Made by a program: the position numbers and the translations under genes. Below are positions 40,324 through 49,554 of a stretch of 64,000 bases of DNA, piece after piece. How positions within the stretch are numbered: the first letter of the stretch is position 1; each line of letters opens with the position of its first letter. The stretch lies in NCBI GenBank assembly GCA_046350655.1, contig JAXMAB010000004.1, forward strand, positions 806,001 through 870,000, written 5' to 3'. Below the pieces are notes generated by a model. It was given only the letters and a program-made list of their open reading frames with translations, made no database searches and had not been told where the DNA came from. Origin of the DNA: JAEUHO01 sp046350655 (lineage in GTDB: Bacteria > Planctomycetota > PLA2 > JAEUHO01).

Positions 40324-41981
40324 AGCGCGCGCTCCGCGGGGACCGGCAGCGTCTCGAGCCGCAGGGCGGGCGGCGCGAGGCGCGCCAGCAGCGCGTGGAG
40401 CGCGAGGAAGACGACCTGCGTCGCGGCGGCGAGGCCGAGGAGCGCGGGCCAGCCGAGCGGGGCCGCCGGGTCCACGAGCGCGCGCAGCGCCAGCGCGACG
40501 GCCGCCGTCGCGAGGAGCGGGGTCGTCCACGCGCGCAGCGCGAGCGCGAGGTAGCGCCCGCCGAACGCGCGCGCGGCGCACGCGGGCAGGATCAGCAGGC
40601 GGACGACGAGCGACGGCACCGTCGTGCCGAGCGCCACGCCGAGGACGCCGAGCGGGCGCGCGAGGAGGAGGCTCGCGACCAGGTTCGCGACGGCCTCGAC
40701 GAGCGAGAGGATCCCGAGGAGGCGCACGCGGCCGGCGCCGTAGAGCACGGCCTCGAACGGGTACGCGGCGATGGGCCCCACGGCGCCGACCGTGAGGCAG
40801 ACGAGGACGGCGACGGCCTCGCCGCGGAACTCGGCGCTCTGCCAGCGGACGAGGAACGGCTCGCCGACGCCGAGGAGGTACGCGAGGATCGCGCCGCCGA
40901 CGAGCAGCATCGAGCGGCTGCCGCGGCCGAGCATGCGCAGCAGGCCGGCGTGGTCGCCGAGCGCCTCGAGGCGCGTGGCGGCCGGCGTCAGCACGCGGCT
41001 CGCCGCGGTCGTGAGCGAGCGGGCGTAGGTCGGGAGCTTGCTGCCGACCGCGAACACCGCGACCGCCTCGGCCCCCAGCGTGGCGCCGATCACGAGCGCG
41101 TCGGTGCGCCAGATGAGCAGCTGCGCGAGGCTGACGAGCAGCGCGGCGCCGCCGTACCGCATCAACGCGCGGCAGCGGTCGCGGGTGGCGAGCGACGGCG
41201 CGACGCGCAGGCCGGGCTCGATGCGGAAGGCCCACGCGGCCTTCACCGCCATCTCGAGCACGTCGGCGCCGACGGTCACCCACGCGAGCCCGAGGAGGCC
41301 GTGGCCCGCCGACAGGACGTACAGCGTGCCGGCGGCCTTGCCCGCGAGCACGAGGAGGTCGGTGCCGCAGAGCAGGCCGTAGCGCTGCTTCCCGACCACG
41401 ACGGCCGAGAACGCGTTGAGCGGCAGCGTCAGGGCCATCGACGCGCTCGTGAGGAGCACCGCGAACGACGTCTCGCCGGCGCGCGCCGCGGAGACGTCGA
41501 ACCACCGCGGCACGAAGGGGGCCACGACGAACGCCGCCGCGAGCACGAGCGCGCCGCACGCGCCGAACGTGACCAGCGCGGCGTTGACGTAGCGGTTGAC
41601 CTCGTCGCGCTCGCCCTTCGCGTCGTGGCGGGCGACGAAGTAGACGACCGCGGGGCGGACGCCGAGGTCCGCGAACCCGAGGTAGCCCGTCAGCGACATG
41701 ACGATCTCCCACACGCCGTACGCCCCCTTGCCGAGGGTGCGGAGCACGTAGGGCGAGAGGAAGAACATGACGACGGCGTTCGCGACGAACACGCCGGTCG
41801 TCCACAGGCTGTTGACGACGACGCGGCGCCGGTCGCTCCCCGCGGGCCCGAACGCCGCGACGAGGCGTCCGCCCGCGGGCGGCGGGGCGGCGGTCGGCGT
41901 CGGGGGAAGGGTGGGGGGCACGGGGGGCGGGGAACGGGGGGGGCGGGACGGGGACCGGGTGGCCCCGGCACGGACGCGCAC
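40320..41981 (-). CDS. polysaccharide flippase (MATE/MOP, Wzx-like)
   Basis: A 553-residue inner-membrane protein with about twelve or more hydrophobic helices starting after a 50-residue Pro-rich tail. Characteristic segments: VVNSLWTTGVFVANAVVMFFLSPYVLRTLGKGAYGVWEIV, GYLGFADLGVRPAVVYFVA, RTDALVIGATLGAEAVAVFAVGSKLPTYARSL and a C-terminal helical half. This is the polysaccharide biosynthesis (MOP) family that moves lipid-linked repeat units across the inner membrane. The first residues up to about 50 may not be translated; GTG 41981 is the earliest start, while a GTG in VVVNSLW would fit the family length better. The gene is coupled to the O-antigen ligase. Confidence 0.85.
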   Translation of the reverse strand: MRVRAGATRSPSRPPRSPPPVPPTLPPTPTAAPPPAGGRLVAAFGPAGSDRRRVVVNSLWTTGVFVANAVVMFFLSPYVLRTLGKGAYGVWEIVMSLTGYLGFADLGVRPAVVYFVARHDAKGERDEVNRYVNAALVTFGACGALVLAAAFVVAPFVPRWFDVSAARAGETSFAVLLTSASMALTLPLNAFSAVVVGKQRYGLLCGTDLLVLAGKAAGTLYVLSAGHGLLGLAWVTVGADVLEMAVKAAWAFRIEPGLRVAPSLATRDRCRALMRYGGAALLVSLAQLLIWRTDALVIGATLGAEAVAVFAVGSKLPTYARSLTTAASRVLTPAATRLEALGDHAGLLRMLGRGSRSMLLVGGAILAYLLGVGEPFLVRWQSAEFRGEAVAVLVCLTVGAVGPIAAYPFEAVLYGAGRVRLLGILSLVEAVANLVASLLLARPLGVLGVALGTTVPSLVVRLLILPACAARAFGGRYLALALRAWTTPLLATAAVALALRALVDPAAPLGWPALLGLAAATQVVFLALHALLARLAPPALRLETLPVPAERAL

Positions 41982-42254
41982 GTCGCGCCGCCCCTGTCGG
42001 GGGAAGGTACCCTTATCGACTTCCGCCCGGATTCCCGTGCGAACTCCGCGGACCCGCCCCTCGGCGCGCCGCTGTTCGCCTCACGTTCGGCCCGTCCATC
42101 GGGCAGGACGGCCGCCGTCCACCGCCCGCGTCAACGGACCTTCATCCCTCGTGAACCCCCGTCCGATAAGGCCCTACCGCTCTCGCCACCGCCCGCGCCG
42201 GGCGGCCGCGGGCGGTCCGTCCCGCACCGGGACGGCGACCCCCTGGGGGTGCGC

Positions 42255-43220
42255 ATGAAGGTCCTCGTGACCGGCGGGGCGGGCTTCATCGGCTCGCACC
42301 TGACCGACCGGCTCGTGAGCGACGGCCATCAGGTCGTCGTGCTCGACAACCTCTCCACCGGCTCCCTCGGGAACCTGGCCGCGGCCCGCGACCGGATCGA
42401 GTTCGTCGAGGGCGACCTCCGCGACCGCGCCGCGGTCGAGCGCGCGTGCCGCGGCGTCGAGGTCGTCTTCCACCAGGCCGCCCTCGCCGCGGTGGCCCGC
42501 AGCGTGGAGAACCCCCGCGAGGTGACCGAGGTCAACGTCGGCGGCACGCTGAACCTGCTCGTCGCGGCCCGCGACGCGAAGGCGCGGCGGGTGGTGTTCG
42601 CGTCGTCGTCGTCCGTGTACGGCGACACGCCCGAGCTGCCGAAGACCGAGACGATGCCGTTCTCGGCGCGTTCGCCGTACGCGGCGAGCAAGGCCGCGGG
42701 CGAGGCGTACCTCTCGGCGTTCCAGGCGTCGTACGGCCTCGAGACCGTGAGCCTGCGCTACTTCAACGTGTACGGTCCGCGGCAGTCGCCCCGGTCGCTG
42801 TACGCGGCGGTGGTGCCGCGGTTCGTCGACGCCGTCCTGCGCGGGCAGGCCCCGACGATCCACGGCGACGGCGGCCAGACCCGCGACTTCACGTTCGTCG
42901 GCGACGTCGCCGACGCGCTCGTCCGCGCCTCGACGGCGCCGCGCGCGACCGAGGGCCCCATGAACATCGGCGGGGGCCGGCGGATCAGCATCCTCGACCT
43001 CGCCCGCACCGTCGCGCGCATCGTCGGGTCGACGGTGGTCCCGCACCACGAGCCCACGCGCGTCGGCGACGTGCGGGACTCGCTCGCCGACATCCGCCGG
43101 GCGCGCGAGCGCCTCGGCTGGGACCCCGCGACGACGCTCGACCAGGGCCTCGTGCGCGTGGTCGAGGCCGCGCGGCGCCTGCTCGCCGCCGAACCCGCCA
43201 CCCCCGCCGCCGGACGTTAG
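42255..43220 (+). CDS. NAD-dependent UDP-sugar epimerase (WbpP/GalE-like)
   Basis: A 321-residue extended SDR. NAD loop MKVLVTGGAGFIGSHLTDRL, then VVVLDNLSTGSLGNL, HQAALAAVARSVENP, the Ser-Tyr-Lys triad in FASSSSVYGDTPELPKTE and SPYAASKAAGEAYL, LRYFNVYGPRQSP, GDGGQTRDFTFVGDVADA and a C-terminal GDVRDSLADI. This pattern is typical of UDP-GlcNAc/UDP-GalNAc 4-epimerases such as WbpP. It starts the second half of the exopolysaccharide operon, followed 11 bp later by a UDP-sugar dehydrogenase. The pair would yield a UDP-hexosaminuronic acid donor. ATG 42255 begins exactly at the NAD-binding strand. Confidence 0.92.
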   Translation: MKVLVTGGAGFIGSHLTDRLVSDGHQVVVLDNLSTGSLGNLAAARDRIEFVEGDLRDRAAVERACRGVEVVFHQAALAAVARSVENPREVTEVNVGGTLNLLVAARDAKARRVVFASSSSVYGDTPELPKTETMPFSARSPYAASKAAGEAYLSAFQASYGLETVSLRYFNVYGPRQSPRSLYAAVVPRFVDAVLRGQAPTIHGDGGQTRDFTFVGDVADALVRASTAPRATEGPMNIGGGRRISILDLARTVARIVGSTVVPHHEPTRVGDVRDSLADIRRARERLGWDPATTLDQGLVRVVEAARRLLAAEPATPAAGR

Positions 43221-43231
43221 GAGGACCTCCC

Positions 43232-44602
43232 GTGGACGCCCTGAACCAGCTCGAGACGAAGATCCGCGACCGGTCGGTCACGTACGGGGTGATCGGCCTC
43301 GGCTACGTCGGCCTCCCCCTCGCCGTCGCGTTCGCCCAGCGCGGCGTGAAGGTGATCGGTTTCGACGTGGACGCGTCGAAGGTCGCCGCGTTGACGGCCG
43401 GGCGCTCGTACATCCCCGACGTGCCCGCCGCGGAGGTCGCGACCGAGGTGAAGGCCGGCCGGTTCACGGCCACGACCGACTTCGGCCGGCTCGGCGGCTG
43501 CGACGTCATCAGCATCTGCGTCCCGACGCCGCTCTCGAAGAGCCGCGACCCGGACGTCTCGTTCGTCGCGGCCGCGACCGAGAGCGTGGTGCGCACCCTG
43601 CGGCCGGGCCAGCTGGTGGTGCTCGAGAGCACGACCTACCCCGGCATGACCGAGGAGTTCCTGCGGCCCCCGATGGAGAAGACCGGCCTCGTCGTCGGTC
43701 GCGACGTGGGCCTCGCGTTCTCCCCGGAGCGCGTGGACCCGGGCAACGCCAAGTACGGCATCAAGAACACGCCGAAGGTCGTCGGCGGCGTCGGCGCGCG
43801 CTCGACCAAGCTCTCGGCCGACTTCTACCGGATCGCGGTGGAGACGGTCGTCGAGGTCAGCAGCGCGGCGGCCGCGGAGATGGCGAAGCTGCTCGAGAAC
43901 ACGTTCCGCAGCGTGAACATCGCGCTGGTGAACGAGGTCGCGATCATGTGCGACCGCCTCGGCCTCGACGTCCGCGAGGTCGTCGGCGCGGCCGCGACGA
44001 AGCCGTTCGGCTTCATGGCGTTCCAGGCCGGCCCCGGCACGGGCGGCCACTGCATCCCGCTCGACCCGCTCTACCTGTCGTGGAAGCTCCGCACGCTGGA
44101 GTACCGCGCCCGGTTCGTCGAGCTGGCCGACGACGTCAACCTGTCGATGCCGCGGTACGTGGTGTCGCGCGTCGCCACGGCGCTGAACGAGGAGCGCCGC
44201 GCGCTCAAGGGCTCGAAGGTGCTCGTGCTCGGCGTCGCCTACAAGCGCGACGTGGACGACACCCGCGAGTCGCCGAGCCTCGAGATCCTGCGCCACCTCG
44301 AGGAGGGCGGCGCCGAGGTCGCGTACGCCGACCCGTACGTGGCCGAGGTCTCGGCCCACGGCCGCACCTACAAGGGCGTGGGCACCGACGACGCGACCCT
44401 CGCGGGCTTCGACGCCGTCGTCGTCGCGACCGACCACCGCGTGTTCCCGTGGGACCGGATCGCCGCGAAGGCGCGACTGATCGTCGACTCCCGCGGGGCC
44501 GTGCCGCGCGAGAAGGTCGGCGGCACCCTCTGGCCGCTCTCGGGCCCGCCGGTCCACGGCGCCCCGAAGCCGGCGGCGAAGCCCGTCGGCGCCGCGCGTT
44601 GA
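43232..44602 (+). CDS. UDP-N-acetylhexosamine 6-dehydrogenase (WbpA/WecC type)
   Basis: A 456-residue nucleotide-sugar dehydrogenase. It shows VTYGVIGLGYVGLPLAVAFAQRG (NAD site), ISICVPTPLSKSRDPD, VLESTTYPGMTEEFLRP, LAFSPERVDPGN, KLLENTFRSVNIALVNE, the catalytic Cys in PGTGGHCIPLDPLYLSWK, and a C-terminal VLVLGVAYKRDVDDTRESPS. The T-R-E-S-P-S and V-D-P-G-N elements favour UDP-GlcNAc/GalNAc or ManNAc dehydrogenases over UDP-glucose dehydrogenase. It makes UDP-aminouronate for the polymer using two NAD. GTG 43232 follows the ribosome-binding site TAGGAGG. Its stop overlaps a TTG start of the next gene. Confidence 0.93.
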   Translation: MDALNQLETKIRDRSVTYGVIGLGYVGLPLAVAFAQRGVKVIGFDVDASKVAALTAGRSYIPDVPAAEVATEVKAGRFTATTDFGRLGGCDVISICVPTPLSKSRDPDVSFVAAATESVVRTLRPGQLVVLESTTYPGMTEEFLRPPMEKTGLVVGRDVGLAFSPERVDPGNAKYGIKNTPKVVGGVGARSTKLSADFYRIAVETVVEVSSAAAAEMAKLLENTFRSVNIALVNEVAIMCDRLGLDVREVVGAAATKPFGFMAFQAGPGTGGHCIPLDPLYLSWKLRTLEYRARFVELADDVNLSMPRYVVSRVATALNEERRALKGSKVLVLGVAYKRDVDDTRESPSLEILRHLEEGGAEVAYADPYVAEVSAHGRTYKGVGTDDATLAGFDAVVVATDHRVFPWDRIAAKARLIVDSRGAVPREKVGGTLWPLSGPPVHGAPKPAAKPVGAAR

Positions 44603-46227
44603 GCGGACTCTCCGCCCTCGTCCGGAAGGTCGCCGCCGCCGCGTTCGAGCGGCGGTGGATCTTCGCCGTGCCCGTCGCCACGCTGCTGGCGCCGGCCGCG
44701 TTGTACGTCGTCCGCCTGCCGGACACGTACACGGCGCGCGCCGGCATCTCGGTGCGGCAGGTGAACGCCGAGCGGGTCGGCGTCGCCCTGCCGACGACGC
44801 AGGACTTCCGGCCGGAGCAGATCCTCGCGACGGCCCGCGACCGCGTGCTGCAGGCGCCGAACGTCGCGGCGATGGTCCCCGTCCTCTGGCCCAAGGGCAA
44901 CCCGGCCGACGACTGGACCATCGAGCAGGCGCGGGCGCGCGTGATGTACGACCAGGCGGGCGACACGCGGTTCTCGCTGTCGATCGTGGACACGTCGCCG
45001 ACGCGGGCGGCCGAGGCGGTCAACACGCTGGTGGACGCGTTCATCGAGAACGAGCGCGCGGCGCGCCTCGTGGTGGTCGAGCGGCGGCGCGACTTCCTCG
45101 AGACCGAGGCGAAGCGGGCGCGCGAGGCGTTCGACGTGGTCCTCGCGGAGAAGGACGCCTTCCGCCGCGCGCACCCGGACACGATGCCGGACCAGCGCGA
45201 GACGATCACCAGCGACCTCCACCGCGTCGAGCAGGAGATGCGGGAGCGCGAGAACGAGGCCCAGCGCAACCGGCTGATGGTCCCCGAGGTGGACAAGTGG
45301 ATGAAGTCCGCCGTCCCGGCCGCCGGGACCGACGCGGGCCGGTCGGGCCTCTCCGCCGACGAGCAGATGGCGCAGCTCAAGCTGACGTCGGCCCAGGCGG
45401 CCCTCGACCAGGCGAGCCGCCAGCTCGCCGAGCTGCGCGTCAAGTACACCGACAGCTACGACCGGGTGCAGCTGGCCCTCGCGCAGGTGAAGGTCCTCGA
45501 GGGGCAGGTCACGCGGGCGAAGGACGAGCTCGACGCGGCCAAGAAGCGGGCCGACGCCGACACGTCGTCGCGCCGGCGCGCCGACAACCAGGAGCTGATG
45601 GCGAGCATGCGGACCTTCCGCGACTCGCTCGTCGCCGAGGAGAAGGCCGCCCGCGCCGCGGTGGACGAGCTGCGCGCCCGCGCCGCGGACCTCTCGCGGC
45701 GGCTCGGCGAGATCCCGGCGACGGCGGACGCGCTGCGCAAGCTGCAGACCGCGCTCGAGGGCGCCGACCAGTCCCGCCTCCGGGCCGAGGAGGCCGCGCG
45801 GAACGCGCGCGTCGCGGCCGACTTCTACCGCAACGCCGACCCCGCCGAGACCGTGGGGTTCGCGATCGAGAGCCGCGCGATCCCGCCCGTGAGCCCGTCG
45901 GGCCCGAGCCGGACGCGCTGGCTCGCGACCGCGGTCGCGCTCGGCCTCGGCATCGGGTACGGGCTCCACGTGCTGCGCCGCCGGTACGTGGACGAGGACG
46001 TGGTCGCGGACGCCGACGACCTCTCCGACCTCGTGCCCGGTGCGCTCGTCGTGTCGGTCCCGATGCTCGGCGCCGGCCCGACGCGCCGTCAGGGCGCGTG
46101 GGTCGACCTCGTGTGCGGGGCGTGGGTCGTCCTGTGCGTCGGCATCGCGGGCTTCGCGCTCGGGTGCCACCGCGGGTGGATCGCGACGCCGTCGTGGTTC
46201 CGGCCGTTCGTCGCGGGGAAGTCATGA
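44599..46227 (+). CDS. Wzz-like chain-length determinant (XrtA-type)
   Basis: A 542-residue inner-membrane protein with a periplasmic coiled coil. A first membrane helix (WIFAVPVATLLAPAALYVVRL) follows about 18 residues. Then come a Wzz domain (DTYTARAGISV), long heptad-rich stretches (VERRRDFLETEAKRAREAFDVVLAEKDAFR; LASAQAALDQ-type region around 255-330), a G-N-V-R-like return (AIESRAIPPVSPSGPSR), and a second helix near 450. A third hydrophobic segment near the end, VCGAWVVLCVGIAGFALG, is an addition. These proteins set polymer length with a cytosolic ATPase. TTG 44599 overlaps the previous TGA; no ATG fits better. Confidence 0.85.
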   Translation: MSGLSALVRKVAAAAFERRWIFAVPVATLLAPAALYVVRLPDTYTARAGISVRQVNAERVGVALPTTQDFRPEQILATARDRVLQAPNVAAMVPVLWPKGNPADDWTIEQARARVMYDQAGDTRFSLSIVDTSPTRAAEAVNTLVDAFIENERAARLVVVERRRDFLETEAKRAREAFDVVLAEKDAFRRAHPDTMPDQRETITSDLHRVEQEMRERENEAQRNRLMVPEVDKWMKSAVPAAGTDAGRSGLSADEQMAQLKLTSAQAALDQASRQLAELRVKYTDSYDRVQLALAQVKVLEGQVTRAKDELDAAKKRADADTSSRRRADNQELMASMRTFRDSLVAEEKAARAAVDELRARAADLSRRLGEIPATADALRKLQTALEGADQSRLRAEEAARNARVAADFYRNADPAETVGFAIESRAIPPVSPSGPSRTRWLATAVALGLGIGYGLHVLRRRYVDEDVVADADDLSDLVPGALVVSVPMLGAGPTRRQGAWVDLVCGAWVVLCVGIAGFALGCHRGWIATPSWFRPFVAGKS

Positions 46228-47093
46228 GCACGGTCGTGCCGCCCGCCCCCGACCCCGCGCCGGACCGCGTGCTCGTCACGCCGCCGCCCGTGGACGCCGA
46301 GCCCGTCCCCGACGTGGGCGCGCGGCCGGAGCCGACGCCTCCGCCGCCGTCCCCGCGGGTGGACGCCCCGCCGCCCTCGACCGTCTCCACGCCGTACGGC
46401 CTCGCGCCCGTCGACGTCGGCTCCGCGCCCGCCGCGCTGCTGGCCGTCTCCGCGGACGGCGCGCGCCTGGTCGCCACGCCGACCCCGGAGGCCCGCACCG
46501 CGGACGGCTACCTGCGCATGACCGCGCGCATCCTCCTCGAGTTCCAGAAGCAGGAGCTGCGCTCCATCGGCGTCGTGTCGGCCTACGAGGGCGAGGGCCG
46601 CACCGCGGCCGCCGTGAACCTCGCCGTCTGCCTCGGGCGCGCCAAGGGCCGCGTCGGCCGCGTCCTGCTCGTGGACGGCGACGCCCGCCGCCGCGCGCTC
46701 TCCAAGATGTTCTGCGGTTCCGAGGCCCCCGGGGCCGATGGGGAGGGCAGGCCCCACCCCATGCTGATTGGCACGGCCCTTGATGGGGTGGACCTCATGA
46801 CCGCGCCGGTGCTCGACGACGGGCTGACCGTCACGTCGCCGGCGGCCTGGATCGCCACCTTCCGCGAGCTCGGAGCCATGTACCCGCACATCGTCGTCGA
46901 CTGCCCGGCGGTCCTCGAGAACCCCGAGGGCATGGTGCTCCGCGAGTGCGTCCAGCAGATCGTCCTCGTCGCCCGCGCGGGCACGTCGACGCGTTCGCTC
47001 GTGAAGAAGACGCTCGGCCAGACCGCCGCGCGCGTGCTCGGCGTCATCCTCAACGGTGCCCCACCGGGCGGCTCCACGGAGACGTGGCGGTGA
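46224..47093 (+). CDS. CpsD/CapB-like P-loop protein with altered Walker A
   Basis: A 289-residue MinD/BY-kinase family protein. Residues 1-70 are Pro-rich. The deviant Walker A is SAYEGEGRTAAAVNLA, where Arg126 replaces the usual Lys of G-E-G-K-S/T. Walker A' is LLVDGDARRR (Asp151, Asp153), and Walker B is HIVVDCPAV (Asp226). No tyrosine cluster is present at the C-terminus. In related systems this ATPase partners Wzz to control polymerisation. Loss of the P-loop Lys and the Tyr tail suggests a regulatory, possibly non-phosphorylating version. ATG 46224 overlaps the Wzz-like stop (ATGA); the next gene overlaps this stop. Confidence 0.85.
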   Translation: MSTVVPPAPDPAPDRVLVTPPPVDAEPVPDVGARPEPTPPPPSPRVDAPPPSTVSTPYGLAPVDVGSAPAALLAVSADGARLVATPTPEARTADGYLRMTARILLEFQKQELRSIGVVSAYEGEGRTAAAVNLAVCLGRAKGRVGRVLLVDGDARRRALSKMFCGSEAPGADGEGRPHPMLIGTALDGVDLMTAPVLDDGLTVTSPAAWIATFRELGAMYPHIVVDCPAVLENPEGMVLRECVQQIVLVARAGTSTRSLVKKTLGQTAARVLGVILNGAPPGGSTETWR

Positions 47094-48493
47094 CGCCGGC
47101 GGGGGGGCCCGTGCCGGTCGTCGCCCGCCGCGACGTCCCGCCGACGACGAGCGCGCGCCGCTCGTTGCCGCTGACGCCCGCGCCGAAGTGCGAGGCGATC
47201 CTCGTGCCGCCGCTCGTGCTCGGCGTCGCCGCGACCGCCGCGCTCGCGGCGCTCGAGGTCGCGCTCGAGGGGCTGCCGTGGTCGCTCGCGGTCCCGCGCG
47301 CGCTCCTGCTCGGGTTCGCGTCGATGGTCGCCGCGGCCGTCCTCCTGTGCGCCGTGCGTTCCCGCGGGTCGCTGGCCTCCCTCACGGTCGCGCCGCTCGC
47401 GGCGCTCGGCGCCGCGGCCGCCATGGGCGTCGTCGTGCCCGGGCCGGACCCGTCCTTCCTCGCGCTGGCCGCCGCCGCCGTCGTCGGCTCGCTCGCGCCC
47501 TACCTCTGGCGCCCGTGGCAGGACCACTGGACGCGCGACCGCGTCGAACGCGTGAGCCTGCTCGCCTCGACGACGGTCACCGCGATCAACGCGATCGAGC
47601 GGCTCGAGGCGGTCCCGTGGGTCCGCGTCTCGAGCGTGCTCATCCCCGACACCGACGTCGAGGCGGCCGTCCGGCTCCTCGACCGCCCCGTCGCCAACGC
47701 GGTCCGCGGCGGCCCGCGCCTCGAGCACGTCGTCATCGTCTCGTCGCCGATGAAGGACCCGTCGCTCGGCCGCTCCATGGCCGAGCTGGTCGCCCGCGGC
47801 CACGAGCTCACCTCCGAGTCGGCCGAGCTGCGCACCGCCGAGGGCCGGATCGACACCTCCCGGGCGGACCCGCTCAACCTGCTCCTCGGCCGCCCCCGGT
47901 CGAGAATGTTGGACGCGTCGTCGAGAATTCTCGACATCGTCGGCAGCCTCTTCCTGCTGGTCGTCGCGTCGCCGCTCCTCCTCGCCTGCGCCTTCGCGGT
48001 CGTGGTCACCGACGGGTTCCCGGTCTTCTACCGGCAGCGCCGCGTGGGCCTCGGCGGCCGGCCGTTCGACGTGATCAAGTTCCGCTCCATGCGGCGCGAC
48101 GCGGAGAAGCTCTCGGGCCCCGTCTGGGCGTCCGAGGAGGACCCGCGGATCACGAAGGTCGGCCGCTTCCTCCGCCGCTACCGCCTCGACGAGCTGCCCC
48201 AGCTGTGGAACGTGCTCGTCGGTCAGATGGCGCTCGTCGGACCCCGCCCCGAGCGCCCGCACTTCTGCGACGTCCTGCGCGAGCAGGTCCCGCTGTTCGA
48301 GCTGCGCACGATCGTCCGGCCCGGCCTCACCGGCTGGGCCCAGGTCCGCCTCGCGTACGGCGCGTCGGCCGACGACGCGCGCGCGAAGCTCGAGTACGAC
48401 CTCTTCTACGTCACGCGCCGCTCCTTCTGGTTCGACCTCGCCGTGCTCGTCGAGACCGCGAAGGTCGTCCTGACCGGCGCCGGCTCGCGCTGA
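47090..48493 (+). CDS. polyprenyl glycosylphosphotransferase (initiating enzyme)
   Basis: A 467-residue inner-membrane protein. The N-terminal half has about four hydrophobic helices (LVPPLVLGVAATAALAALEV, ALLLGFASMVAAAVLLCAV and two more), then a soluble CoA-binding-like region. The C-terminal catalytic part is the bacterial sugar transferase domain: SRILDIVGSLFLLVVASPLLLACAFAVVVTDG, VFYRQRRVGLGGRPFDVIKFRSM, DPRITKVGRFLRRYRLDELPQLWNVLVGQMALVGPRPERP and RPGLTGWAQVR. It loads the first sugar-phosphate onto undecaprenyl phosphate. GTG 47090 overlaps the CpsD-like stop; a GTG at 47084 is an equal alternative. It is the last gene of the operon. Confidence 0.93.
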   Translation: MTPAGGPVPVVARRDVPPTTSARRSLPLTPAPKCEAILVPPLVLGVAATAALAALEVALEGLPWSLAVPRALLLGFASMVAAAVLLCAVRSRGSLASLTVAPLAALGAAAAMGVVVPGPDPSFLALAAAAVVGSLAPYLWRPWQDHWTRDRVERVSLLASTTVTAINAIERLEAVPWVRVSSVLIPDTDVEAAVRLLDRPVANAVRGGPRLEHVVIVSSPMKDPSLGRSMAELVARGHELTSESAELRTAEGRIDTSRADPLNLLLGRPRSRMLDASSRILDIVGSLFLLVVASPLLLACAFAVVVTDGFPVFYRQRRVGLGGRPFDVIKFRSMRRDAEKLSGPVWASEEDPRITKVGRFLRRYRLDELPQLWNVLVGQMALVGPRPERPHFCDVLREQVPLFELRTIVRPGLTGWAQVRLAYGASADDARAKLEYDLFYVTRRSFWFDLAVLVETAKVVLTGAGSR

Positions 48494-48526
48494 CCGCGCG
48501 GTTCGCGCGGCGGGCGGCGGTCGTGC

Positions 48527-48578
48527 TCCCGGGACCGCGAGGCCCGGCGGCCGGCGACCGGGCCTCGCGGTCGCGGGA
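48527..48578. terminator. family 2 GC-rich hairpin between convergent genes
   Basis: Inverted arms CCCGGGACCGCGAGGCCCGG and CCGGGCCTCGCGGTCGCGGG enclose a short loop. The hairpin lies in the 105-bp gap between the converging glycosylphosphotransferase and M50-like genes. A role as bidirectional terminator is inferred from position and stem; there is no T-run. Confidence 0.55.
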
Positions 48579-48598
48579 GAGGGGTCGCGTCCCGAGCG

Positions 48599-49453
48599 TC
48601 AGGCGTCGTCGCGGCGGGTCGCGCGCACGAGCGCGACGACCACGGGGACGAGGCACGCCGCGAGCACGGTGAGCGCGCCGGGCGCGAGCGACGACGTGCC
48701 GAGGACCTCGCGGGAGAACCGCAGGAGGTCGTTCACGAGCCCGAACGAGCCGCTCTCGCCGTAGGCCTCGCGCGCGGTCTCGCTCGTGAGGAGCCCGAGG
48801 GCGAGGTGCGCGTTGCGGCCGATCAGGTAGGCCGCGACGCCGGCGTGCGCGCAGCGCTCGGCGAAGGAGCCGGTGAAGCCGCCGTCGAGGCCGCGCACGA
48901 CGAAGAGCGTCGCGAACGTGAGCTCGCCGAGGTGGCCCGCCAGGAGGAAGAGGCCTTCGCGGACGGCGGTGAGCGCGACGATGGGGTAGACGACGAGGAG
49001 CGCGAGGGCGAGCGCGAGGCGCGCGGGGCGTCGGCGCGAGACCCAGGCGAAGGCGAGGAGCGCGACGAGCGCGGCCGCGACGAGGAGGCGCTGCTGCTCG
49101 CGGTGGACGGCGGCCGCGTGGCCGTCGAGGCGGATGGCGGGGAATGCGGGGCAGCCGACGGCCCAGGCGGCGACGACGTGGCCGGTCTCGTGGCAGAGGG
49201 AGCCGAGGAACCAGCCCATGTACTGGAGCACCGGCGTGAGCGTGAGCACCGGCGCGAGCAGGACGCCGACCCCGAGGACGGTGAACCGGCCGCCGAGGCG
49301 CCGCGCGCGCGGCGCGGCGGCAGGGGCGGGGCGAGCCTCGGGCGGCGGGGCGAAGCGGTCGCGGGCGGCCGGCGGACGGTGGAGGACCTCGCCGCAGAGG
49401 CCGCAGGCGAGCTCGTCGTCGCGGGCCGGTCGGTCGCAGCGGGGGCAGCGCAT
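48599..49453 (-). CDS. zinc-ribbon membrane protein with HExxH (M50-like)
   Basis: A 284-residue protein. Residues 1-25 form a zinc ribbon (CPRCDRPARDDELACGLCGE, four Cys). After a Pro/Ala linker come about six hydrophobic helices. The second or third contains GSLCHETGHVVAAWAVGCPAFPAI, an HExxH metalloprotease motif as in site-2-protease-like M50 proteins. A later conserved N-D-x-x-R or L-D-G motif for the third zinc ligand is not certain, although IRLDGHAA is present. It may be an intramembrane protease or a non-catalytic relative. ATG 49453. It lies between the polysaccharide operon and the two-component genes. Confidence 0.7.
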   Translation of the reverse strand: MRCPRCDRPARDDELACGLCGEVLHRPPAARDRFAPPPEARPAPAAAPRARRLGGRFTVLGVGVLLAPVLTLTPVLQYMGWFLGSLCHETGHVVAAWAVGCPAFPAIRLDGHAAAVHREQQRLLVAAALVALLAFAWVSRRRPARLALALALLVVYPIVALTAVREGLFLLAGHLGELTFATLFVVRGLDGGFTGSFAERCAHAGVAAYLIGRNAHLALGLLTSETAREAYGESGSFGLVNDLLRFSREVLGTSSLAPGALTVLAACLVPVVVALVRATRRDDA

Positions 49454-49554
49454 GTCCCTTGGATCGGCCGGCGGCGGGGCCCGGCGTGAGGCGAGGGGAC
49501 CGGGACCGTCGGCGGACGCTTTACCCGGGGGGGCGGCTCCGGTGGAATGGGGCG

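Noticed and set aside
38700..48493. exosortase/PEP-CTERM system
   Set aside because: Deacetylase, Wzz-like and CpsD-like proteins match XrtA loci, but no exosortase and no protein with a PEP-CTERM tail was found in the window.
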